Positions 1 to 10,640 of a stretch of 64,000 nucleotides of DNA are shown here, piece after piece. This stretch comes from Dactylorhiza incarnata (Eukaryota > Streptophyta > Magnoliopsida > Asparagales > Orchidaceae). The stretch covers positions 1,956,001-2,020,000 of the forward strand of contig JAWHQI010000239.1 in the NCBI GenBank assembly GCA_033032865.1. The letters are read 5' to 3'. A program made the position numbers and the translations under genes. Numbering within the stretch: position 1 is the first letter of the stretch; each line of letters starts with the position of its first letter. The notes under the pieces were generated by a model, which saw only the letters and a list, made by a program, of their open reading frames with translations, searched no databases and had not been told where the DNA came from.

Positions 1-817
1 GGAGTCCATTGGGAGGGGAATTGGTTGCCATGCATAGCCAATTCCTTGATTCCCTCCTTTTGTCCTTTTCAAAATTGGGGGTTTTCCCAAATTACCCTTG
101 TATGCCACATATTTCCTGAAATTGGAGGGCAATGGGGGGTAATTGGGTTCATGGGCTGCATAATGGGATTGCTATGAGGGCTTTAGCCCATTGAAATTAG
201 GCCAATCAATCAAATTTCCCATTTAGGTTATATTTTGACCAAGGTTGACTTGGTCAACTAGTGATGGGGTTGATCCTATTTTATGGCCATGGGTCCCATG
301 GCACCACCCAAGGTTGGTTGGGCCATGGTGAGGGCAAGTTTGGGCTAATTGGCCCATTTTGTATTGAATTGACCTAAATGACTTTGGTCAATTTCATGAA
401 ATTAGTTGATACCCATTGATTATTATTGACCTAATGGTACCCCTTATTGGTTAGGAGAGTAGTGGTGAGGTCAATTTGGTCAATTGAAGTCCAATTGAGC
501 CATATAAGGTTAATTGAGCAAGATTGACCTAAGTTTGAATTTGGTCAATTTGGCCAATTTGGTTGACCAATTCAAGTGATCCATGGTCAAATGATTTTCC
601 CCTAGGGTTAGGAATGTTGTGGTGAGGGCAACTTGACCAATTGAGGTCCAATTGGGTCATGTTAGGGTTGGTTGACCTAGTTATGCCAAATGTTCTCTAG
701 GTGAGATCACTAGGTCACCTAGGTTACAATGGTCCAGTCCTTACCCTAGGTCACATATCATGACACTTGTCACGTCCTAATTCACATTAGGGGTCTATTA
801 GGAATGGGGATGTTACA
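1..817. repeat. Non-coding, LTR-like fragment at window edge
   Basis: There is no credible reading frame. The segment is rich in degenerate 'ttggtcaatt/ttgacc' words and stops abruptly at 817 in 'gatgttaca', after which a tandem array begins. Read on the minus strand, position 817 starts TGTAACATCCC, which is how many plant LTRs begin, so this may be the start of a minus-strand LTR cut by the window edge. No partner LTR or TSD is visible, so the assignment is inference only. Confidence 0.3.
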
Positions 818-818
818 G

Positions 819-1038
819 TATTCACCTCGGCAACCTCTAGTATTCACTAGATAGCCTCATGTATTCTCCTCGGTAGCCTCCAGTATTCACCTCAGCAGCC
901 TCCAATATTCACCTCGACAGCCTCCAATATTCCCCTCGGCAGCCTCCAGTATTCATCTCGGTAGCCTTCTATATTCACCTCGACATCCTCCTGTATTCAC
1001 CTTGGCAGCCTCATGTATTCACCTCATCAGCCTCCTGT
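819..1038. repeat. 22-bp tandem array
   Basis: About ten imperfect units of 22 bp, each close to 'tattcacctcggcagcctcc', follow one another. The most regular stretch is 885-1038, and the first units are disturbed. Because 22 is not a multiple of three, it is not a coding repeat. It directly follows the LTR-like end at 817. Confidence 0.85.
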
Positions 1039-2106
1039 ATTTCCCTCGTCGGGTGGGAGTGGGGGTGGGTGGGTACCCACAATCTTTTCCTAAATAGGAC
1101 CCCATTGTAAAGAGTAGAAGATAGTTCACATCCCACGAAGAGTTGCACATTTGAAGATTTGACGACCTTGTCTGCATTCCCTTGAGCTCACACAACTCTT
1201 GGTTTGGGAATCGAGAGGGAGAGTTCTTATGCACTCCTGGGTATGCGGCGTGATCTCCACAATGTAAAATTACCAACTTGTCTAATAGTAAAATAATCAC
1301 TACCTCTCTCATGTTAGCTTCATGCCATGTCTGCTAATTTGGGGTCTCTCTCTTGTTAGCTTCACGTCATGTCTGCTAATTCGGGTTCTAGTAACCCCTG
1401 ACCATTTTTTTGGTTTGAACTTTGCAAGTCGTGGTCTCAATCCTCAAATAGCCAAGAGCTGTCACGCCGCATTCCTCGCTCGCTCAACCATCGTCCTCCT
1501 CCCCTCTCTCAGCTCATACTCCTTCTCCCCTCTCTCGGAAACTCCTCCCTCACGTATTTAGGTCCATTCATTGGCCAGGGTATCAGCACAGAGCTCACCT
1601 CTTCCTTTGCTCTTTCTATGCTATTGACCTAGGGAATCGAACGATTGAACTTTCTGATCCTCGCAGGTTGAATCTCCACTCATTCACAGTAAGATTACAG
1701 ACCTCTATTTTCATATCTGAAGTAGGTTTTTGGCGTCCCTGGCCACCTCTCTATGGCAACCGTTCCTTGCAAAACAGAGCTGAACACTCTTCACAGTAAG
1801 ATTACGCATTCCGACCCGCGACCTCCTATTTACCTAGCTCCTATCTCTTCTTAGATTTGAAAATGATATTTCAATCTACACACAAACACAGTAAGATTAA
1901 AAACCTCTATTTTCAGATCTGAAGTTATATTACTACAAGTATAAAGTACAGATCAAAGATGGGCCAACTTACATAAAAATATTTGCTTGGTGGTCGAAAG
2001 AGATCATTTGTTTATCGGAAGAGAGCCCCATGGGGCATAGGTATTTGCTTCTTTAAGCAAATACCTGTGCATCATTTGTTTACAGATCCTCCACAAAAAA
2101 TGCAGT
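1039..2106. other. Non-coding interval with short dispersed duplications
   Basis: No supported gene. Two things are visible. A 42-bp direct duplication begins 'gttagcttca' at 1313 and again at 1355. A motif 'cacagtaagatta' occurs near 1686, 1794 and 1888; the first and third copies are followed by 'cctctattttca(t/g)atctgaagt'. The right end, gcagt (2102-2106), is the left TSD of El-1, so the sequence continues at 18552. Its own identity is unknown. Confidence 0.5.
2041..2064. repeat. Perfect short hairpin
   Basis: A 10-bp arm 'gtatttgctt', a 4-base loop 'cttt' and the exact reverse complement 'aagcaaatac'. It lies just left of the El-1 insertion point. No function is evident, and it is too short for a miRNA precursor. 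Confidence 0.8.
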
Positions 2107-3402
2107 TGATAGGAATTCATACATAGGCTCTCATCTTTAAAAAATATGACCGGGTGGCGGTTACTCACACAACCCACTCCCCCACTAAGGTAGTGGGGGT
2201 GAGTGGTGGAGCAAACCGAACCCGCCATTTCCGCCGCCAATCGCCAGTGCAAGAGTACGCGTGGAGCGGACCGCGCGGAGCCATGACGCACGCCACCACA
2301 CGCGTTACAGCGCGCAGTAGTACTACCGCGCGGCGCTACCACATGGTAGCGCACGCGGTAATGCGCAGGAAGCACCCCCGTCGCGTGGTGCGGCCAAGCG
2401 GCACCCCTCTCCGCAATGGGGTGCGGCCAAGCCCCTCCACCCTTTTTTCTTTGCAGGGGGGCTCGTAGAGGGCTCGGTCGAAGTCGCGCCCCTCGTCGGG
2501 TACGACCGGAGCCCATTTCCCCTTTGGGGGCGCGACTCCTCATTTTACTGTTCGCTCGGAACGCTCCGCGCTCGCAGCGCACCTAGAGCACTTCCGTGTT
2601 CATTATGCACTCAGAACAGTTCCACATTCCGGGCACGCTCACTTTTTGTCTTTCTAATTTCTCAGATTACAGGACCCGATTGTCGCATTTTTCACCTTCA
2701 ACGAAGCTGCCCGAACTGCCCAAACTGGCGAGACGGTCATTTATGAAAAAAGACAATCCGTGTGCTCCAAATCGACCATCATGATTCGCTCATCAGGTGG
2801 TTACGGTGGTTATGATGGCAAAATTATCGGGCTAACCCCCGACCAAAGCTATAAAAGGAGCCCAGAGCCTTCATTTGAGGGGACCATGCCTTCTGGACCC
2901 GGGAGAGCTCCTTTGAAGATTTCCATAGAATTCTCCTTCGGTGCTTGAAGATCTCCTTCATGGAGTTGAAGATCTCCTTCATGTACTTGAAGATTTCCTT
3001 TCTCCCGAAAGGCGACTCAGCACTCTCATTTTTGTTCTCCCGAAAGGCGACTCAGCATTCTCACTTTTGTTCCCCCACTGTTCTCAGAAGGAAAAAGACT
3101 TAGTTTTTTGGGAGGTGGCCTATCACCTTCGGAACTCTCTCTCTATATATATATATTATTGTAACGAGCGGCGGCCTGTCGCGCTCTATTTCTAAGTACC
3201 TAACTGTAAACTCTCAGAAGATAGTGAAGTTTGGTCGGCACAGCTCCGACCGGTGGTTTTTCACCCTTTCCGGGTTTTCCACGTTAAAAGTCCCAGTGTA
3301 CTCAACGAATCTCTAATTGACTGTTAGCGCGCTTGGCTCGCTTCAGGGCTAAGATGGTTCAAGTCGACCAGTCTACCAAGAGCACCCAAGCGACCCGCAA
3401 CA
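2107..3402 (+). repeat. El-1 5' LTR
   Basis: 1296 bp, starting TGATAGGAATTC and ending CCGCAACA. It matches 17114-18551 along its length. It carries GC-rich 'taccgc' and 'ggtgcggcc' repeats, a TATA box at 2849, 21-bp repeats around 2943-3000 ('ttgaagatctccttc') and two copies of 'ctcccgaaaggcgactcagca'. It has two units of a roughly 27-bp GC-rich repeat where the 3' LTR has six, which explains most of the length difference. Confidence 0.9.
2849..2858 (+). promoter_or_regulatory. TATA box of El-1 5' LTR
   Basis: CTATAAAAGG sits in a block, 'gaccaaagctataaaagga', that is nearly identical in the El-4 LTR (31331). The 3' LTR of El-1 has CTATGAAAGG here, a mutated core. Conservation between two otherwise divergent LTRs supports a pol II promoter. 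Confidence 0.7.
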
Positions 3403-3420
3403 GTTTGGCGCCGTCTATGG
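3403..3420 (+). other. El-1 primer-binding site region
   Basis: The bases just after the LTR read gTTTGGCGCCGTCTATGGG. The TGGCGCCGT core resembles primer sites complementary to the 3' end of tRNA-Asp in plant gypsy elements, but the match ends after nine bases. The same position in El-4 reads TTTGGCGCTGTCTGCGGG. Confidence 0.6.
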
Positions 3421-3423
3421 GAA

Positions 3424-3771
3424 ATGGATTCCCAAATACCGAGCAAAAGATTTCCGAACGCAGCGCCCGCTTCGCCTGAGTTCATGGAACCAACAAGAGT
3501 GGACACCTCCCCCGAACTATCCGACGCATGCAATTCCTCAATCCCTGAAAGCCTGGCGAAAAGAGCGCTCATCGCTGCACCCATCCTACCCCAGTGGCTT
3601 GGATCAACTAGCAAGCCGGCCCCTCTCGCGGCGGGACAGGATTCAAACGATGTCACGTACCAACAAAGGTAATCCCCCCTGTCAAAGTCAATTTTGGCAT
3701 ACCCAGTTCCATCATGCCTAAAGCTCCCGCACTACAAGGAGTTCCACGGAGCAGAGGACTCGTACGGGCAC
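3424..3771 (+). pseudogene. gag: El-1 gag, 5' part (interrupted by El-2)
   Basis: A frame opens at 3424 just downstream of the primer site. It runs to a stop at 3670-3672 and then continues in the same frame to the El-2 insertion at 3771. The last part has the plant gypsy Gag signature, with 'KLPHYKEFHGAEDSYG' near 3721-3768 matching the family pattern of lysine-x-proline, a tyrosine- and glycine-containing stretch, then aspartate. In this family Gag forms the particle around the RNA. The gene resumes at 12267 after El-2. It is broken by the stop and by the insertion. Confidence 0.6.
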
Positions 3772-5394
3772 TGTTGGATCTGTAGACGCCCTTAGAGGAG
3801 GGGGTGAATAAGGGTTTTAAAATTTTCGAGATTATTAAAGAAAATAATTCTCTGTTGCTACCGCTAGAGGTAGTGTTACCGCTCAGCGTTAGTGACAGAG
3901 AAAATATGTTTAGGTTAAACCAATGAAAATCAGAGAGCACGAATCAGAGATGAAGAAACAAACAAATTTTCACTAATATTAAATTGAAATAGTTATGATT
4001 ACAAAAACATTTCCCAATGACGCTTGGATAGAGGCGACCAATGAAAACTCTTTTTGTTTTTTATACCGACTCGTATCCCCACGAAACGGTTGGCTTTAGC
4101 CGATCTCTCCCCAGATACGGCCTCAATCTGCTTTAGCCAATCTATCACCAGAAAGGCCTCGAGCACCCCCTAGATCTACTCCCTAGACCCAGTCACCAAC
4201 ACGAGGCGAATTCCTCCCTAAGTCCTACCTAGACCTAGTCGCTGTGTCGCAAATTTCCCCTAGTCCCCGCAAGGCCCTAGTCGTCGTGTGGCGAATTCCT
4301 CTACCGAACAAAATCTATAAAGGTTACAATTAGAAACAAAACACAAACTAAAAACTCCCTCAAAAGTAGAACTTGATGTCGATGTAGATGCGATTGGATC
4401 GGTCTTCAAGTTCTTTGCATTCACGAACGTTGACGGAGTTCTTCGGGCTGCTTGGAGAAGGCTCTCACGAGTCCTCTGAATATATGGCTTCAATTCATTC
4501 TCTATCAGCAAGCAACAACGGAGGAGGCGCACGTCTTTAAGTTGAATCAGCTGCTACCGCCTACGGTAGTACTACCGCCCCGCGGTAGCCACATTAGGCA
4601 ATGATCAAGTACACAGATCGTGGCATCTTAGGCAACTTTTGAGCGCCAAACTTTGAGCTCCGACTAGCGCGCCGCGGTAACGCTAACGCTCCGCGATAGC
4701 GAGATAACCTTCCTTCAGCCAATATCTCCTTCCATATTTGCTCCTCAATCACATGTAGACGGGAGTATTCCAAAAGCTACCGCCGGGCGTTAGTCCTTAA
4801 CGCACCGCGATAGAACTTGCCAAAATAGCGTCCCGTCGATATTCCTTTTTCAACACTATTTCCTTCTCGTCAATTGTTTCCATTTATGCTAGCGCCAACG
4901 GTAGTGCTAACGATCCGTGGTAGAGCACACCTCTTTTCGTCGAACATCAGCTTATTTCATAGAACCCCATTTTTGTCGAACGACCTCTTCTTTCGTCGAA
5001 CACAATTCATCGAACCCAATTTTTGGCGAATGGCCTCTCCTTTTGTCGAACACATTTCGTCGAACGTCTTCACATTTTGTCGAACTCTGTTTTCATCGAA
5101 CGTCCTCACATTTCGTCGAACGTCGTTTTCATTTCGTCGAACGCCATTTTCGTCGAACGGAATTTTCGTCGAACGACATCTACTTTGAGCTCCGACTAGC
5201 GCCAGCGTTAGTGTTACCGCTCCACGGTATCAACAGAGAATCATCCTGATGTCTCTTCGACGTCTTTCTTTTTCCCACTCCTTTGGGGATTGAATGTTGA
5301 AGATCCTGCACACTATAAACACAATGCAAGTATGATCAAATACAATAGGATTTGTTATTGTCAAACCAAGAGATGCGGAAAGCATGTTCCAACA
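3772..5394 (-). repeat. El-2 3' LTR (left copy)
   Basis: 1623 bp, TGTTGGATCTG...ATGTTCCAACA. It contains several 'gctaccgc..agcggtag' motifs and an array of about 15 'tcgtcgaac' words (4935-5180). On the minus strand a TATA-like 'ggtataaaaaac' lies at about 4055-4066. Confidence 0.9.
4935..5180. repeat. TTCGTCGAAC array in El-2 left LTR
   Basis: About fifteen copies of 'tcgtcgaac', itself nearly self-complementary (TTCGTCGAA), are spaced 15-27 bp apart by variable T-rich linkers. The same array is at 11785-12055 in the other LTR, so it predates this insertion. Apparent reading frames through it on both strands are low-complexity artefacts. Confidence 0.85.
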
Positions 5395-5587
5395 AACTCC
5401 CCCTTTTGATAATAACAAATCCCTTTAGAAAGAAATAGTTCAAAAGATAGGAATTGTGTTTATTAAAAAGGGGACGCATGCTAAATGAATGCTCCCCCCT
5501 AAGTGAATGCCTTTTCTACAACAAAAATTCCTATGAACATGACTCCCCAAACATGTGAATTTCTTTCAAATTTATTCTCCCCCTTTT
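5395..5587 (-). promoter_or_regulatory. Multiple polypurine tracts of El-2
   Basis: On the minus strand, purine tracts with runs of five or six G lie at 5395-5410 (abutting the LTR), about 5491-5500 and about 5575-5587. Tandem polypurine tracts before the 3' LTR are a recognised Sirevirus feature, and the tract nearest the LTR normally primes plus-strand DNA synthesis. Confidence 0.65.
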
Positions 5588-8500
5588 GGTATTATCAAAA
5601 GAGGGTGGAGAGAAAGTCAAACATTAATGTGTGCAATAAATGTGTAAAGAGGGAATGAACATGATAAAGAGTTAAACGCTTAGGAAAAAATATAATATAT
5701 ATGAGTGAAAAAGGGAATGTAAAGAAATTGTCATAAGGAAACCACTTGTTGGAAAAACGTATTCATGATCGAGCGTACAAGTACTAAAGAGGTGGAAAGC
5801 ATGAAGAAATATATTTTTGAAGTGAACATCTATATAAGAATGGTGAAGCATAGTAGATGATTAAGAGTTTTAGATATAAAAAATAGATGTTGTAGCAATT
5901 TAAGTACACAAAATGATTTCAGTTGCAACATAACCATACACTTGTTTTGAAAGGTAAGCAATAAAGAGTACCCATGGCGTAGCGGAAAAAAAATATGTAA
6001 GCATGATACAACATATCAAGTCAAGATAGAAGAATACAATGTCTTAAATTGAGAAATCAAGTACACTTATACATTGTATTGATCATGCAAAGCTATCTAG
6101 TGCATTTACTTAAGAAATTAGAGAATACATGTAGATATGCAATAGACTCCAATTCTCATGAGTAGAAGGCTTACAAGTGATAATGATGTGTACAAAATAG
6201 TGTTTTTGATAAAAGTATACATATGAGTTAATCAAAACATATGACATGTATAATGGAATAAACACAATATTATTGTGTGTTTTTAGAGTTACTTCTACCC
6301 ACAAAGCTATATAAGTTTTTTAATGAACGTAGAAAAGTAGTACAACTACCAAGGTGCTCTGCATAAACAATGCTTATTAAGACTTATCAGGGTGCAAATT
6401 AGTGCTTGGGGAATCACAATTATTATTTTGAATTTTAGTTTTTTGTGATCCGGTGTACAAGAAGAAGTAGTGTTAAAAAAAGTGTTTGCAACAAGGCACT
6501 TTACAATTCTCTCCAAGGTGCACAACCTCACAATGATCATTAAGACTTATCAGGAGGGTGAGTAGTGCTTGGTGGAGTTATCTTTGTCAATTATTCATTT
6601 GAATTTTTGCTTAACGACAAAGGTCTCCAAATTCACTTGTATGTGCAAACAAAAGATTTTTGAAAAGACACACTTCTTCAAAAATAGGTGCATGAAAAAG
6701 ATTTTTACATGTGGTGTAGGTAAAACTAAGCATGCATAACAATAATATTAGGTCGTTACACTACACAATCATGTAAGAGTAGATTAAATTCATATGTAGT
6801 TTATCAAAAAATGTGAGTGAATAATTCATTATCAAATATCAACCATTTACTCATACATAGAGGCATGCTATGCAATACTACACATGATTTTTATAATCAA
6901 TTTCAAAGCACACATAAGATAATGATCAAGGCATGATACAAAACAATGTTATTAAGGTACTTGAAATAGAGAATGAAATATTGTATTCTAAACATGGCAA
7001 GATAAACCATATCATCCTTGAAACATTGAAAATTACATCAGTTTTAATAAATTTTAAGTTTTTCAAAAAGTAAAACAAATAAAAAGCATTTTTTTGTTGT
7101 TTTAATTGGTTTTTCAATTTTGTAGTTTGTTTTGATATATAGAAAAACAAAGCATGTTTATGGTTTGATGTTGATTTGTTTTATAGTTTTTTTTTTGTTT
7201 TTAGAATTTCAAAAGAAAATAACAGGAACTGAAAAAAAATAAAAAATGAAAAGAAACTGAAAATTTAGAAATACCCACTAACGCCAGCGGTACCCAGCTA
7301 TCGCCGGGCGGTAGTGGCAGAACACCAAAAACTTGGGAAACGTGAAATTTTTCAGAATTTTTCTTTTGAATATATTTGTGCAGATTAGTGACAATGAAGT
7401 TCAACAAAGAAATGAGACATACGCATACACAAAAATGCGGATTTTGCAAGTTTAAGCTAATATGTCCAAAACCCCAAATTCTAGCCTAAGGTGTCACAAT
7501 ACACTTTCAAAATACTTGTGTTTTTCACGTGCATGAGAGTTCAAAAATAGATTATATGAAAAACATAAGATAACATGTTTGAGCACAAAATATGCATGAG
7601 TGAAATGATCATAAATAAGTGAAATAATATTCATGCAATGAATACAACATAAGTGTGTCTAACATCAAGATACCCAAACAACATGTCTACACTCTAGCCC
7701 CGTACTAAGTGACGGATGGGCATGAGTAGCTGCACGCATGCCGTAGGTTGGGGTGTAAATCCCATATGCATACAAAAGACAACGCTCAACCTAGCACTCT
7801 TTCCCCCCAGTGCCTCGCAAGGCCCCACTGGAACCCTTCCCGGTTAAGGATAAGACATGACTTAGCAGTTAGGTTTCTAATGCACGCAATCCTACGCCCT
7901 TGCTATAGTGAGACACATAATGAGGTTGAATGATCATGGGCATACTAAGCATTTAATCTTATTGAACAAATTTTTAAACTATGGCTTTTATGCGAGATTA
8001 ATTTCTTATTAGATTTGATTTTAAAGCAACATAGTTATTATGAATTTTAACTTTCAATTGTTTTTCTTTAAGATTGATTTATTATGGCATCATTAGATAA
8101 CTAGCATGAAAGATAGTTTTGATTAGTTGATAATGCTAGAAAGAAGAGTTTGATCACAATTTTATGGCGTAAGATTTATTGCGTTAATGTTGCATGTATT
8201 CAAACCTAGTCATTCAAATTTTGGACATAGAATGAAGTGATGATTCTAGTTAATTTATTCTTTTAGATATAAAGATGATTCTATGATCTTCATATAAATG
8301 AGATACATGCAAAACATAATTGATTCATATAATGGTCATGATCACAAACTATTTGATGGAATCAATAGGATCTTTTGTAGATTTTTAATATTTGAATTAA
8401 AAAGATCTATTGAATTGGCAAGATTATTATACATGATCATGAATTTTAACACATAGGAATTATATACTCATAATTAATTCTTCATGATGATATAAATGAG

Positions 8501-9322
8501 ATATTATTAAAGAACATTCATATTCCTCCTTTTTGAATTATTAGAGAGAAATATTATAAGGTGAAAACTTAAGATAAATATAAGGAGAAAAATATTTTTG
8601 GTTATTTAGAAAGTTTTGTAAATTTTCTCTTTGATTTTTGAAATCTTAAATAAATCACATATATATATATATAGTTTTATGAAAGCATAGTGATAATAAA
8701 GGTAATACAATAATTTTTCAGAAAATAATATTTTAGATAAATAGAAATTTAGGAAAATTATGCTACCGCCAGCGTTAGAACCTAACGTCAGGCGCTAGCA
8801 ACAGAGTTGAGATTCATTATTTAAGCACAAATGATTTTTGCAGTTTTTCAATTCTGATTTGACATGATTATGATTAAACATACTAGGGGTAATCAAAATG
8901 ACGCAAATATATTAAATACCTAAGCAAAACTTTCACATTTTATAAATTTAGCCTAATACCCCTAAAATACCTTTTAAATCCATTTCGACAATTAATTCAT
9001 TAGTCTTAATAATACATAACAAATTTAGGATTTAATTTATATATGACTTTCATAGGAAATGGATCTAGAAGGATAAACATAAAAAGGATAAGTTGATCAC
9101 TTGAAAAATGATATGACTTTTTATTCAACTTTATTCAATTTGATTTATTTATGAATTTTAGTTTAATATGTGAAAGTCATATCACAAGTTATATAAAGTG
9201 ATCATATCATGATGGTTCAACAAAAAGGAAAATAAACAAAAAAAAAGGTTAGGCATATCATGAAGTAGAATAATGATATTTCAATTTTTAGTTGATTTAT
9301 ACTTCATGCAAATGATTGGATA
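5588..9322. other. AT-rich non-coding interior of El-2
   Basis: About 3.7 kb where pol should be has no protein-coding signal on either strand. It is strongly AT-rich, interrupted by two short GC-rich islands that repeat the LTR motif: 'ctaacgccagcggtaccc' near 7279 and 'gctaccgccagcgttag' near 8762. I saw nothing else recognisable. Confidence 0.6.
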
Positions 9323-9739
9323 CTAATGAATGAGAGATTTAGGTATCCAAAGAGGACCGGGTGTGACGGTTCCTTTGGGTACCCAAATACATCGTGTTTG
9401 TTTTTGGGGAGATATGATTGAATGGGCCCTTTTGATTTGAGTTTGTGTTTCATCTTTAACTTTGGGTCGCCATTCAAACCTTGGTTTAGTATTATTTTTA
9501 TTTGTCAAATTTCCATGATGATTTTGTAAAACATTGTTTATAGGAAATTTGTTTATCTTTAAGTTTATGTTGGGAGAAAGATGATGTTGTAAATGATAAT
9601 GATTTGGAATTTCATTTTCAAGCATTTGATATTTTTCATTTCCTTTGTTAGGCTTAGACAACTTTTGAGAAATCATATTCAACTTGTTTTTAGATATAGT
9701 TTGATATTTTGAATTTGTATTTACAATTTTCATAAGCAA
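9323..9739 (-). pseudogene. El-2 gag-like fragment, C-terminal part
   Basis: A 138-codon frame, lysine- and asparagine-rich, ends with a 'RCIWVPKGTVTPGPLWIPKS' type tail. WVPKG-type stretches are common near the Gag/protease boundary of Sirevirus-like copia proteins. It lies downstream (minus-strand sense) of other gag-like pieces. No zinc knuckle is visible, and the frame is isolated by frameshifts. Confidence 0.4.
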
Positions 9740-9814
9740 GTTGATTTTTGATTTTAATTCATCATTCTTGATCTTTAGATTATGTTTAGCTTTATTATAA
9801 GCGATTGTGCTATT

Positions 9815-10141
9815 TTAAAGAGTGGAAACAATTGAATCAATATGATTTTGATAGTTATTTCTATATTCATCAAATATTTCATCCATCTCTTTAATTTCAA
9901 TTTTATAGCCTTTACACTTAGCACAATCATTTTTCAAAGATGAATTTTCTAAACATAATCTTTCATTTTGTTCTTTTACAAAAATAAACTTCTTTTCAAG
10001 TTTTTTGTGTTTTTCTTTTAATTCATTATATTCTACACAAGGTGTAATGTTTTCAACTAAGGAGCCATGGGTAGAACAGGATAAATTAGAATTTGATTCT
10101 TCATTAATTTTTGCCTTTAAATTTTTATTTTCTAAGCGCAA
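9815..10141 (-). pseudogene. El-2 gag-like fragment, coiled-coil part
   Basis: A 108-codon frame with heptad-like charged leucine-rich sequence (ELKEKHKKLEKKF, LCLENSSLKND) and one CAKC pair. Coiled-coil segments with CxxC pairs are usual in the middle of Sirevirus Gag. Upstream and downstream pieces are in other frames, so the gene is broken. Confidence 0.45.
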
Positions 10142-10386
10142 ATGTTTATTAGAATTTTTAATTTCTTAATTTTGCGCTTTGTAGTTTGAAGCAATTGTAA
10201 TGTAGAAATAAAATTACATATAATAAGAGATTCTGATTTCCTTACAGCGCTTGTGGATGAGGCAAGATTTGAACATATAGTTCCTTTGACATCTTTTTGA
10301 CACTCCTCTTCCGAAGATAAGATTTCTTCTTCTCTTTCACTAAGTTTGAAAATATTTTGATCTAACGCACAAAATAAACTATTCAT
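10132..10386 (-). pseudogene. El-2 gag-like fragment, acidic middle part
   Basis: An 84-codon frame with an acidic stretch (REEEILSSEEECQKD) and a basic tail. It overlaps the next frame by ten bases, consistent with a frameshift inside one former gag gene. Assignment rests on position between the N-terminal Gag motif and the coiled-coil piece. Confidence 0.35.
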
Positions 10387-10438
10387 AGATTTTGCATTTA
10401 AAACAATTTCATTTCTAGTTAGTATGCTAGGTGGCTTT

Positions 10439-10636
10439 TCAATAGTAATATTTCAAACTTTTTTCATCTAAGGCCTTAAGAAAATTTTTCATTAATATTT
10501 TCCACCCTTTATAATTTTTGCCCACAAATAAAGGTGGTGATAATACTTTTTCATTTATATTAAAATTTTCCCCACTAGTAGAAGCGAGATCATGATCAAG
10601 AGACGCTATTATTCCCGCATAACCTGGCTCTGATAC
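10439..10636 (-). pseudogene. gag: El-2 gag N-terminus
   Basis: A 66-codon frame starts just inside the primer site and contains 'PPLFVGKNYKGWKILMKNFL'. This is the classic N-terminal motif of plant copia Gag (aromatic-x-glycine-x-asparagine-tyrosine followed by tryptophan and lysine). The frame stops after 'KSLKYYY', and later Gag segments lie in other frames. The true start is probably internal to the listed frame, because the 5' codons overlap the tRNA-Met primer site. Confidence 0.6.
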
Positions 10637-10638
10637 CA
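10627..10638 (-). other. El-2 primer-binding site (tRNA-iMet type)
   Basis: On the minus strand the bases read TGGTATCAGAGC, the complement of the initiator tRNA-Met 3' end used by most plant copia elements. It lies two bases inside the LTR boundary at 10641 and fixes the element's orientation as minus. Confidence 0.9.
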
Positions 10639-10640
10639 CT

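Noticed and set aside
1019..1561. 97-codon minus and 79-codon plus frames near the left edge
   Set aside because: No motif, overlap with tandem and duplicated non-coding sequence.
2004..2582. 192-codon minus frame and 104-codon plus frame in the El-1 5' LTR
   Set aside because: GC-rich LTR sequence; the frames are not conserved in the 3' LTR and cross the LTR boundary.
4874..5249. Frames rich in 'SSN/RRT' through the TTCGTCGAAC array, and the same at 11725-12196
   Set aside because: Repeat translation inside LTRs; present in both LTRs and in opposing strands.
10627..10638. tRNA-Met gene fragment (also 34746-34757)
   Set aside because: Only 12 bases match and each sits exactly at an LTR edge; these are primer-binding sites.
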